From positions 1 through 27,972 of the IMG/VR virus record IMGVR_UViG_3300035698_012069: a stretch of 27,972 nucleotides of DNA; one strand, written 5' to 3'. The notes beneath the pieces are model-generated. The model saw only the letters and a list, made by a program, of their open reading frames with translations. It was not told where the DNA came from and did not search any database. Positions 22,651-27,972 of this stretch are shown here, one piece after another (within the stretch, counting starts at the first letter, position 1; the number at the start of each line of letters is the position of its first letter). Source of the DNA: a virus. A program made the position numbers and the translations under genes.

Positions 22651-23263
22651 GATGGGATTTGGACTCAGCGACATGCTGAAAGGAACGAGTCTTTATAAAG
22701 TTGGGCATAACACGATGTTACTACGGGGTGATGTTGGGCGTACAGACCTAATGCATCTGAAGAATTGGATTATGACGCTAAAGATTGATGCTGTGCAGGA
22801 TGCGTGCTTAATCATTGACAGTGCAGGGGGCGCTACAGATCCTTCTATTATTGCTGAGATGGTGCAAATACCAATTCATTGTCACGTCGCCGGTAAGGCG
22901 GAATCATTTGCCGCACTACTTTTGTTGGCTGGTTCCAGTAAGACGTTATCGCCGGGAGCGCATATTATGTTACATGCGGCACGTTGGGGCGACACGAAAG
23001 ATTCTAACCTTGTAGCGCTTGATGAGAGTGTTCTATTTAGGCACCGGTATAAAATGGCTTCATTTGTAAGCACAGTTGCGCCAGGCAGGGCTAAAAAGCT
23101 CATGGTAGATGCTGTTACGGGGAGCGAAGATGTTTTCTTCTTAGATAAGTACTTAATGGAGGTCGGCGTTGTCGATGGAGTAGTGGACTACACGGGGGAA
23201 GCGCTCGGGCTTGTAGAAGAGACGGCTAAGTGGTATAATGAAACATATGGACAAGAGGAGTAG
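22643..23263 (+). CDS. Divergent ClpP-like serine protease, paired with ClpX (206 aa)
   Basis: ATG 22643 (MSKMGFGLSDM) follows GGAGGAG and is preferred over an in-frame start 69 bases upstream. Clp-protease fold landmarks: LIIDSAGGATD (57-66) as oxyanion segment, Ser88 in GKAESFAALLLLAGS, His111 in GAHIMLHAARWG, and Asp163 in SEDVFFLDKYLMEVGVVDGV. The triad is intact though the surrounding sequence is far from canonical ClpP (AESFA instead of AASMG; shortened link between oxyanion segment and active Ser). It is followed three bases later by the ClpX-like gene, so the two probably form a protease-unfoldase pair in the cytoplasm. It could also have become a non-proteolytic ClpR-like partner, but the catalytic residues are present. 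Confidence 0.8.
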   Translation: MSKMGFGLSDMLKGTSLYKVGHNTMLLRGDVGRTDLMHLKNWIMTLKIDAVQDACLIIDSAGGATDPSIIAEMVQIPIHCHVAGKAESFAALLLLAGSSKTLSPGAHIMLHAARWGDTKDSNLVALDESVLFRHRYKMASFVSTVAPGRAKKLMVDAVTGSEDVFFLDKYLMEVGVVDGVVDYTGEALGLVEETAKWYNETYGQEE

Positions 23264-23266
23264 AAC

Positions 23267-24307
23267 ATGAGAGACGATTACACAGTAAGAATTAACGGAC
23301 GATTATTTCCTCCGGCAGGTAAAATGTACGAGGGACCGTTTGATCCTAATTTTGAAGCCCAAAAGGAAGTAGAGGAAGTTGCAATTCCGACACCCTTGGA
23401 GATTCGCGAATATTTGGATCGACACGTTATTGGTCAGGATTACGCCAAAAAGGCTATTTCTACTTTAATGGTCAATCATATGCATCGCGCAAAGTACAAT
23501 GCAACAGTGAAAAAGTCCACGGAAAAGCTAAGCAAATCGAATATTTTGCTAATCGGCGATTCGGGAGTAGGTAAAACACTCACAGTTAAGGTCGCGGCTG
23601 AATTTGTAGATGTGCCTATGGTAATCGAGGATGCCACTAAACTAACGCAAGAAGGCTATGTAGGCGATTCCGTTGAGACAATTTTGACGTCGCTATATGT
23701 CGCAGCAGATAGTGATATCGATAAAACTCAAAGAGGTATTATTTTTCTCGATGAGTTCGACAAATTAGCTACATCCTCGCAAGACCGGGGAAATGTCAGT
23801 ACGGGAGCCGTACAACAGTCGCTTTTAAAGATGGTTGAAGGCGGTATATTCCATATATCTAAGACACATTCTGAAAAGCAAGGTGCAGCGAAGATAGAAA
23901 TTGACACAACAAGTATCACTTTTGTATTTGCCGGCGCTTTTGGAGGTCTAGCCTCGAAAGTTAAAGGTAAAGTGAGCCTCGGTTTCAACGAATCCACTCG
24001 AGAGAGGGCAATTTTAGAGAGTGATATTATCGATTATGGAATTATGCCGGAAATCTTAGGTAGAATTGGTACATATATCACGCTGCACGAGCTAAGCGAC
24101 AAGGATATGCTCAAAGTTCTAACTGAAGTTGAGAATTCCATCGTGAAACAGTACCAGAAACTGTTTGAAGTACGCGGAATTAAGTGGAAACTGAAGAAAA
24201 AAGACTACAATGCCATCATTAAGAAGGTAAAAGAGACCAAGTTAGGTGCTCGCGGCCTGCAAAGGCAGATTGAACAGCTACTGCTTGAAGATATGTATGC
24301 GGTGTAG
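23267..24307 (+). CDS. ClpX-like AAA+ protein unfoldase lacking the zinc-binding domain (346 aa)
   Basis: GAGGAG precedes ATG 23267. A clear ClpX core: PTPLEIREYLDRHVIGQDYAKK with Walker A GDSGVGKT (97-104), pore loop GYVG (130-133), Walker B IIFLDE (158-163), arginine-finger box YGIMPEILGR (257-266) and sensor 2 GARGLQRQ (327-334). L238-G239-F240 sits where ClpX carries its IGF ClpP-docking loop, between FAGAFGGL and the YGIMPEILGR box. The N-terminal ~40 residues contain no C4 zinc motif, so the adaptor-binding domain of host ClpX is absent; length (about 420 usual) agrees. It would unfold substrates into the neighbouring ClpP-like barrel or engage host ClpP. Downstream genes overlap it. 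Confidence 0.92.
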   Translation: MRDDYTVRINGRLFPPAGKMYEGPFDPNFEAQKEVEEVAIPTPLEIREYLDRHVIGQDYAKKAISTLMVNHMHRAKYNATVKKSTEKLSKSNILLIGDSGVGKTLTVKVAAEFVDVPMVIEDATKLTQEGYVGDSVETILTSLYVAADSDIDKTQRGIIFLDEFDKLATSSQDRGNVSTGAVQQSLLKMVEGGIFHISKTHSEKQGAAKIEIDTTSITFVFAGAFGGLASKVKGKVSLGFNESTRERAILESDIIDYGIMPEILGRIGTYITLHELSDKDMLKVLTEVENSIVKQYQKLFEVRGIKWKLKKKDYNAIIKKVKETKLGARGLQRQIEQLLLEDMYAV

Positions 24308-24557
24308 CAGGACAATTATAGAGGTAATAGGCATTCGGGAGCCTATTCCTTGCAGTTTAGATGTGCGGCCAATTGAAATACAGAGGCCTAAATACTTTAC
24401 TAAACCAAATAAGAAGAGGTTTATTGCGGTCCAGACGGCCGGACGAGATTTGGATATAGTTAAGTTGGAAATATTTAATACGGCAATTCGCCTATACAAA
24501 GTAGAAACAATTTCTTACCTTTTATACGGTGAGACAATGGTAGGAGTAATAAAATGA
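24297..24557 (+). CDS. Hypothetical protein coupled to the ClpX-like gene (86 aa)
   Basis: ATG 24297 overlaps the ClpX-like gene by 11 bases. MRCSRTIIEVIGIREPIPCS and RPKYFTKPNKKRFIAVQTAG indicate a small basic mixed alpha/beta protein. No family recognised. Tight coupling to the ClpX-like gene makes a substrate adaptor or inhibitor possible. It ends with an ATGA overlap to the next cistron. Confidence 0.55.
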   Translation: MRCSRTIIEVIGIREPIPCSLDVRPIEIQRPKYFTKPNKKRFIAVQTAGRDLDIVKLEIFNTAIRLYKVETISYLLYGETMVGVIK

Positions 24558-24856
24558 ATATAGAATTAATGTTCCATACATGGGGAATCAGCCACGACAT
24601 ACCTACTATGATGCATTTAACGCACCACCATGTAGGAAATAAAGAGGCTATCATGCGTCTTAATGCCATTTTGGTCGGATCATACCGCTCCGATGAAATA
24701 CCGGCAGTATTGCGGCAGTATAGCCCAGTATTAAACGGCCTACTAAGAAAACAATACGCAGATAAAGAAGTCGGCGGCTGTATTCTTGACTATTTATGTC
24801 AAGTAGATAATGGCGCAGAACACATAATACAGATAATAGAAGGCGAGTCCCTATAA
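24554..24856 (+). CDS. Hypothetical protein, end of the Clp operon (100 aa)
   Basis: GGTAGGAG before ATG 24554. His-rich segment near the N-terminus (PTMMHLTHHHVGNKEA), then a helical body (YRSDEIPAVLRQYSPVLN) and an acidic C-terminus. The ORF's 3' end runs into the terminator stem. No family recognised. Confidence 0.6.
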   Translation: MNIELMFHTWGISHDIPTMMHLTHHHVGNKEAIMRLNAILVGSYRSDEIPAVLRQYSPVLNGLLRKQYADKEVGGCILDYLCQVDNGAEHIIQIIEGESL

Positions 24857-24871
24857 GGGGCCGCCTTTTTT
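24841..24871 (+). terminator. Intrinsic terminator of the Clp operon
   Basis: AGGCG pairs with CGCCT (24841-24845 / 24862-24866) and inside it CCCT with AGGG around an ATA loop, followed by TTTTT. It overlaps the last codons of the 100-residue gene. Confidence 0.85.
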
Positions 24872-24873
24872 CC

Positions 24874-24903
24874 TTGACCGAAGGCAGGTTCAAGGTGTAT
24901 ACT
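24874..24903 (+). promoter_or_regulatory. Rightward sigma70-type promoter after the Clp operon
   Basis: TTGACC (24874-24879), 18-base spacer, TATACT (24898-24903). The -10 is the left arm of a palindrome, TATACT-AAG-AGTATA (24898-24912), which recurs at 26628. Confidence 0.75.
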
Positions 24904-24935
24904 AAGAGTATAAGTTAATTAAGGGAGCTAAGACA

Positions 24936-25076
24936 ATGTACAAGGGGATCATGATTTTACTAGCCTTTATAGTAGTTATGGTCCAGCCCGACGGTTCGGG
25001 AAAACGTCAACTAGGTAAAATAGCAGGAGAACCAAAAATGCAAACTCTTAAAAAGATCGAAAGAGAGGTGATCTAA
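24936..25076 (+). CDS. Small membrane-anchored protein (46 aa)
   Basis: AAGGGAG about nine bases before ATG 24936. MYKGIMILLAFIVVMVQPDG gives one hydrophobic helix near the N-terminus, then a basic cytoplasmic or periplasmic tail (GKRQLGKIAGEPK). Could be a cleaved or uncleaved signal anchor. First product from the 24874 promoter; function unknown. Confidence 0.6.
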   Translation: MYKGIMILLAFIVVMVQPDGSGKRQLGKIAGEPKMQTLKKIEREVI

Positions 25077-25084
25077 AGTCTAAC

Positions 25085-25103
25085 GAAGGGCTAATCCCCC
25101 TTC
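25085..25103 (+). other. Intercistronic hairpin
   Basis: GAAGGG and CCCTTC pair around a seven-base loop. No T run follows (AAAACCC), so it is more likely an mRNA-processing or stability element than a terminator. Confidence 0.4.
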
Positions 25104-25129
25104 AAAACCCACAACGCAGGAGAGATAAA

Positions 25130-25300
25130 ATGTCAGCAAGAATTATAGATTTTGAAATGGCAGCACTAAAGCGCGACTTAGCTTTACTGGAGGCCGAAGT
25201 TAATGACCCAGATTCTGAATTTTGGGAGGGATATGACGAATATGTTCTAGCGGAACTGGAAAAAGAAATGGAAGAAGCATTAAATTGGGAGGCACCATAA
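25130..25300 (+). CDS. Small acidic helical protein (56 aa)
   Basis: AGGAGAG before ATG 25130. MSARIIDFEMAALKRDLALL then EAEVNDPDSEFWEGYDEYVL: strongly acidic and helical, possibly a coiled coil or DNA-mimic type protein; function unknown. Too short for most ORF cut-offs but with a clear ribosome binding site. Confidence 0.6.
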   Translation: MSARIIDFEMAALKRDLALLEAEVNDPDSEFWEGYDEYVLAELEKEMEEALNWEAP

Positions 25301-25302
25301 AT

Positions 25303-25518
25303 ATGTATAGAATTCAAGTACAATCAAACACCCCAACACTTCACACAGTATTTAAATCAAAATTGGCAGAATATGGCTTTAAGAAAGTCAGCCCGACTAT
25401 GTACACCAGCACCGAAACTGTCGGCGATCTAATGGGCCTATTATTCTACCAAGAACGCCTCTGCGGTCCTTCAAGCCCTCTAAGCGTAACGGCAAAGCGA
25501 ACAAGGAGATTAGCATGA
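25303..25518 (+). CDS. Hypothetical protein (71 aa)
   Basis: ATG 25303 (MYRIQVQSNTPTLHTVFKSK) follows GGGAGG at some distance and is preferred over an upstream in-frame start inside the previous gene. A short alpha/beta protein with SPTMYTSTETVGDLMGLLFY in the middle and a basic end. Ends with an ATGA overlap. Confidence 0.55.
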   Translation: MYRIQVQSNTPTLHTVFKSKLAEYGFKKVSPTMYTSTETVGDLMGLLFYQERLCGPSSPLSVTAKRTRRLA

Positions 25519-25742
25519 TAATGGGTATTTTTGAGATGTTGGAGGGAGGCGCTGAGGCCCTTCCTGAAAAAGAATTCTCAGTAGGACTCTTCCTGTTTTG
25601 TGTCGGAGTTTTAGGGTTGATAGTATTCGGTTTTATTTCAATGCATAATTACAATACTGACAAAATGAGTGCATATGTGGAGGGGGCTGAAAAGCCGAAA
25701 CCACGTCAATGCGCATACGTTAAAAGCGGGGTATGTTATTAA
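25515..25742 (+). CDS. Single-TM protein (75 aa)
   Basis: AAGGAG before ATG 25515. One hydrophobic helix (FSVGLFLFCVGVLGLIVFGF) separates an acidic N-terminus from a polar tail with two Cys (RQCAYVKSGVCY). Inner-membrane location likely; function unknown. Confidence 0.6.
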   Translation: MIMGIFEMLEGGAEALPEKEFSVGLFLFCVGVLGLIVFGFISMHNYNTDKMSAYVEGAEKPKPRQCAYVKSGVCY

Positions 25743-25744
25743 TC

Positions 25745-25948
25745 ATGAAAATTCAAAGAGATATACAGCACGTCGGCCGAGCAAATAAACGCTCTACTCC
25801 CCGACTGTCCGCTGCTAAAAAGGAAGAACTTGCCGAGCTAATGAGCCGAATGAGGTTCTTAATTGGCTCAGAGGTAGACAAAGGTGCACATACAGTGCAA
25901 ATAGTCTTTACTTCCGACAAACATGAATCGGTGTTAACCCTCTTTTAG
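25745..25948 (+). CDS. Hypothetical basic protein (67 aa)
   Basis: MKIQRDIQHVGRANKRSTPR then LSAAKKEELAELMSRMRFLI. An in-frame ATG four codons upstream (25733) overlaps the previous gene and is an alternative. Basic N-terminus, helical centre, short beta end (VQIVFTSDKHESVLTLF). No family recognised. Confidence 0.5.
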   Translation: MKIQRDIQHVGRANKRSTPRLSAAKKEELAELMSRMRFLIGSEVDKGAHTVQIVFTSDKHESVLTLF

Positions 25949-25974
25949 CTAAATGAAATTAATGGAGAATTAAA

Positions 25975-26595
25975 ATGTATAAAATAGAAAAAATAACTGA
26001 TCTAGAGGCTGTCAAACAAAACGGAAATGCACTTGAATATGTAAAAGAACAAACACATGAACTTTGTATTGAAGCTGTTAGACAAAATGGATATGCCTTT
26101 AGACATGTAAAAGAACAAACACCTGAACTTTGTCTTGAAGCTGTTAAGCAAGAAGGAAATGCCCTTAGATATGTAAAAGAACAAACACCTAAATTATGTT
26201 TTGAAACTGTTAAACAAAATGGATATGCCCTTAGATATGTAAAAGAACAAACACATGAACTTTGTCTTGAAGCCGTCAAACAAAACGGAAATGCACTTGA
26301 ATATGTAAAAGAACAAACACCTGAACTCTGTCTTGAAGCCGTCAAACAAAATGGATATGCCCTTATATATGTAAAAGTACAAACACCTGAAATATGTCTT
26401 GAAGCTGTTAAGCAAGAAGGAAATGCCCTTAGATATGTGAGAGAACAAACACCTGAACTTTGTCTTGAAGCTGTTAAACAAAACAGAAATGCCCTTAGAC
26501 ATGTAAAAAACACACTACAGAGGATGCTAATTTTCTTAAAACAGCTAAGAAAACATTTTGAAGATGCTTTATTTTTAATAAAACCAGTAAAATGA
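25975..26595 (+). CDS. DUF4116-type tandem repeat protein (206 aa)
   Basis: GGAG before ATG 25975. The protein is almost entirely eight copies of a 22-residue unit, consensus EQTPELCLEAVKQNGNAL followed by RYVK; the first is partial and the last begins at about residue 157. This matches the DUF4116 repeat known from bacterial and large-virus proteins, thought to form a helical solenoid for protein binding. After the last repeat the zero frame continues NTLQRMLIFLKQLRKHF for 28 residues, which is unlike the repeats. An A AAA AAC heptamer at the junction offers a -1 frame that ends 16 codons later. The gene is more A-rich than its neighbours, suggesting separate acquisition. Confidence 0.75.
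   Translation: MYKIEKITDLEAVKQNGNALEYVKEQTHELCIEAVRQNGYAFRHVKEQTPELCLEAVKQEGNALRYVKEQTPKLCFETVKQNGYALRYVKEQTHELCLEAVKQNGNALEYVKEQTPELCLEAVKQNGYALIYVKVQTPEICLEAVKQEGNALRYVREQTPELCLEAVKQNRNALRHVKNTLQRMLIFLKQLRKHFEDALFLIKPVK
26047..26508 (+). repeat. Seven 66-bp tandem repeats encoding DUF4116-type units
   Basis: Seven consecutive 66-base units, each starting GAACAAACAC or a close variant, code for the 22-residue repeats. Copies share long identical stretches, consistent with recent unequal duplication. All are in frame, so this is a coding repeat and not a CRISPR array. Confidence 0.85.
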
Positions 26596-26627
26596 AAAAT
26601 CTTTACTGAAAATTAACCTTTTTCGTA

Positions 26628-26642
26628 TATACTAATAGTATA
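26628..26642 (+). promoter_or_regulatory. Second copy of the -10-overlapping palindrome
   Basis: TATACT-AAT-AGTATA, identical to the element at 24898-24912 except in the central base. TATACT is a good -10 hexamer but no convincing -35 lies 16-19 bases upstream, so promoter activity may need an activator. AAGGAG and ATG 26662 follow. Confidence 0.55.
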
Positions 26643-26661
26643 GCAAATAAGGAGAGATACA

Positions 26662-26733
26662 ATGAAGTATAGATTTAAAACTGAAGATAGAATGATGTAT
26701 GTAGACCTTCTTAAATTTGGTAGAAGATCATGA
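26662..26733 (+). CDS. Putative miniprotein (23 aa)
   Basis: AAGGAG nine bases before ATG 26662; MKYRFKTEDRMMYVDLLKFG then RRS. The stop overlaps the next start (ATGA). Strong ribosome binding site but very short; may serve as a leader for the next two cistrons. Confidence 0.4.
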   Translation: MKYRFKTEDRMMYVDLLKFGRRS

Positions 26734-26840
26734 ATGACCTATATATAGGAGTTAACGGGAAGTTACATTGGCTCATACAAAGAGCCGAGGACCTTCAGGT
26801 CAAGCTAGATAAACAATCAGAAGAGAGGAAACCACTATGA
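26730..26840 (+). CDS. Putative miniprotein (36 aa)
   Basis: Starts in the stop of the 23-codon frame (ATGA) and ends in an ATGA with the next gene. MNDLYIGVNGKLHWLIQRAE, then a charged helix. No own ribosome binding site; translation by coupling is likely. Confidence 0.45.
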   Translation: MNDLYIGVNGKLHWLIQRAEDLQVKLDKQSEERKPL

Positions 26841-27001
26841 CAGAGAGATGGAAAATGGACCGGTTCAATCAATACGCAGCTGACTATCTGTACCTAGATC
26901 AAGCAAGATACGAAGCAATATACCAAGAATTACTTGATGACGGATATAGTGAGGAAGAAGCCGAGGTACTGGCGCTAGAAATATTGGGAGATGAAATTTG
27001 A
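26837..27001 (+). CDS. Small acidic protein (54 aa)
   Basis: GAGAGGAAA before ATG 26837, with ATGA coupling to the previous cistron. MTERWKMDRFNQYAADYLYL, a Tyr-rich middle, and GYSEEEAEVLALEILGDEI. Resembles a small three-helix acidic protein; possible DNA mimic or inhibitor but no family recognised. Confidence 0.55.
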   Translation: MTERWKMDRFNQYAADYLYLDQARYEAIYQELLDDGYSEEEAEVLALEILGDEI

Positions 27002-27051
27002 TAGACTTTATGTACAAAGAAATAGAGAAATTGTAAAAAAGGAAATACAAA

Positions 27052-27447
27052 ATGTATAACACTAAATTCACCAAAGTAGAAGATAAACTAGTATTTAATG
27101 CCGAATACAAGGATCAAGACCTTAAAACAAAGCTAAATGACGTGAAAAGCCTAGATGAGGTACTAAACCACCTACTTCTAGAATTCAAAGTAAACGTATT
27201 TTCCATTATAGACATATTGAAGAATGGTATTGCTCTGGACGTACTAAGAGGCGAACGCGAAGAGCTTCCTGCCGTCATTGGCATGCTTAAACTGGCCGGT
27301 AAAGACTTCAAAGTACGCGAAGGCGACACATTAGATAGTGTATTAGCCCAGCACGGCGCTGAAGTGCCTGAATTAATTCGCACGTTCTATCAAGTATACT
27401 TTAAGATCGAGTTCAATAAAGCCTTCGATGAGAATGTAGGAGTATGA
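27052..27447 (+). CDS. Hypothetical protein (131 aa)
   Basis: AAAGGAAA before ATG 27052. Predicted mostly helical and soluble (KTKLNDVKSLDEVLNHLLLE ... GKDFKVREGDTLDSVLAQHG ... FYQVYFKIEFNKAFDE). No domain recognised. Overlaps the next gene by ATGA. Confidence 0.6.
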   Translation: MYNTKFTKVEDKLVFNAEYKDQDLKTKLNDVKSLDEVLNHLLLEFKVNVFSIIDILKNGIALDVLRGEREELPAVIGMLKLAGKDFKVREGDTLDSVLAQHGAEVPELIRTFYQVYFKIEFNKAFDENVGV

Positions 27448-27764
27448 GGAACCGCAAGGACGTCCCATTTAAGGAGAGGTGGCACATAGATGCCATCCAC
27501 GTCCTCCATTCCGCAGTCATAATAGCCCTCGTATTCGCAACTCTCGAGGACCTGTGGCACTGGAATTGGGGAGACCTTATATTCGACCTTACATTACTCG
27601 GCAACCAACTACTACCCGCTCGCGCCTGCATCCTCACGTTTGTAGAGAACATATGGCGACGCAATGCAGGAATACGACCCATTAAGGGCTACATTAGCCA
27701 TTACTACCTCAAAGAGCACCTAAAAGAGGTATCTAAAGACTTCAACCAAGTACCGGAGGATTAA
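27444..27764 (+). CDS. Putative membrane protein (106 aa)
   Basis: Coupled by ATGA to the previous gene. A basic N-terminus, then two hydrophobic stretches (VLHSAVIIALVFATLEDLW and LIFDLTLLGNQLLPARACIL) and a polar C-terminus (ISHYYLKEHLKEVSKDF). Likely inner membrane; function unknown. Confidence 0.55.
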   Translation: MRNRKDVPFKERWHIDAIHVLHSAVIIALVFATLEDLWHWNWGDLIFDLTLLGNQLLPARACILTFVENIWRRNAGIRPIKGYISHYYLKEHLKEVSKDFNQVPED

Positions 27765-27767
27765 GGC

Positions 27768-27962
27768 ATGACAACAGCAGGAGCAAATTTCCTACTAATA
27801 ACTATTATCGTAGCTGTTATATATGGGTGGTTGAAACCCATAGGAGGCGATAGATGCGTGTACGAACGCGTTTGGACCATGCTTATGTCCTTCGTCTGTA
27901 TATGGGTAGCTCTAGCGCTTCTAACGGCTATGGGAAGATTGGCTCAAACGGCATTTAATTAA
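27768..27962 (+). CDS. Small membrane protein, two TM segments (64 aa)
   Basis: GGAGG before ATG 27768. Helices FLLITIIVAVIYGWL and MLMSFVCIWVALALLTAMG flank a short loop with GGDRCVYERVW. Last complete gene before the right edge. A holin-like role is possible by size, but no evidence beyond topology. Confidence 0.55.
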   Translation: MTTAGANFLLITIIVAVIYGWLKPIGGDRCVYERVWTMLMSFVCIWVALALLTAMGRLAQTAFN

Positions 27963-27972
27963 AATGTACATA

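Noticed and set aside
26047-26508. Repeat array as a possible CRISPR
   Set aside because: Units are contiguous, 66 bases long, in frame and lack unique spacers; no cas gene is nearby.
25959-26513. Long reverse-strand frames opposite the repeat gene
   Set aside because: They mirror the 66-bp coding repeat, have no ribosome binding site, and the forward frame encodes a coherent known repeat type.

Overview
The window is part of the genome of a tailed bacteriophage. The virion genes follow a T7/podovirus-like order: tail nozzle, three large internal (ejection) proteins, a tail fibre with a T7-type N-terminal domain, then holin. The replication set (family A DNA polymerase, ssDNA-binding protein, YqaJ-type exonuclease, T7 endonuclease I-like resolvase) fits a short-tailed phage of a Gram-negative host, possibly aquatic. 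The host is an inference: sigma70-like promoters, AGGAGG-type ribosome binding sites and a Sec-type signal peptide are visible, but no host gene is present. Terminase, portal, capsid, helicase/primase and any phage RNA polymerase are not in this window.

The layout has three transcription blocks. (1) 1-11934, rightward: late virion and lysis genes. These are the truncated tail nozzle protein, a gp14-like core protein, three long internal virion proteins, a collagen-like tail fibre, a glycine-rich adhesin, a small tail-fibre-associated protein with a frameshifted tandem duplicate, a 3TM-type holin and an XhlA-like membrane protein. (2) 21857-11952, leftward: about 20 tightly packed early/middle genes. 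They include GH24 lysozyme, endonuclease I, a 31-residue membrane miniprotein, exonuclease, SSB-like protein, DNA polymerase, a zinc-ribbon protein, a DEDD exonuclease, a canonical ClpP-like protease, a dNTP diphosphohydrolase-like protein, a signal-peptide-bearing ClpP-like protease, and small hypothetical or membrane proteins. (3) 22167-27972, rightward: early/accessory genes. These are an acidic 43-residue protein, a divergent ClpP-like protease, a ClpX-like unfoldase, a terminator, a promoter with a palindromic -10 region, many miniproteins, a DUF4116-type repeat protein and membrane proteins.

Blocks 2 and 3 diverge from a 309-base control region (21858-22166). It holds one good leftward and two good rightward sigma70-type promoters, a palindrome and a pair of direct repeats. 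Blocks 1 and 2 converge at about 11940. This differs from the unidirectional T7 plan.

The most striking content is a phage-encoded Clp protease set: three separate ClpP-fold proteins, each with a recognisable Ser-His-Asp triad, and a ClpX-like AAA+ ATPase. The ClpX keeps the pore loop and an LGF version of the ClpP-docking loop but lacks the zinc-binding domain. One ClpP is directly upstream of the ClpX, one sits in the replication operon, and one carries a signal peptide and so is probably exported. None is next to capsid genes visible here, so a prohead-maturation role is not indicated. Regulated proteolysis of host or phage proteins is the more natural hypothesis.
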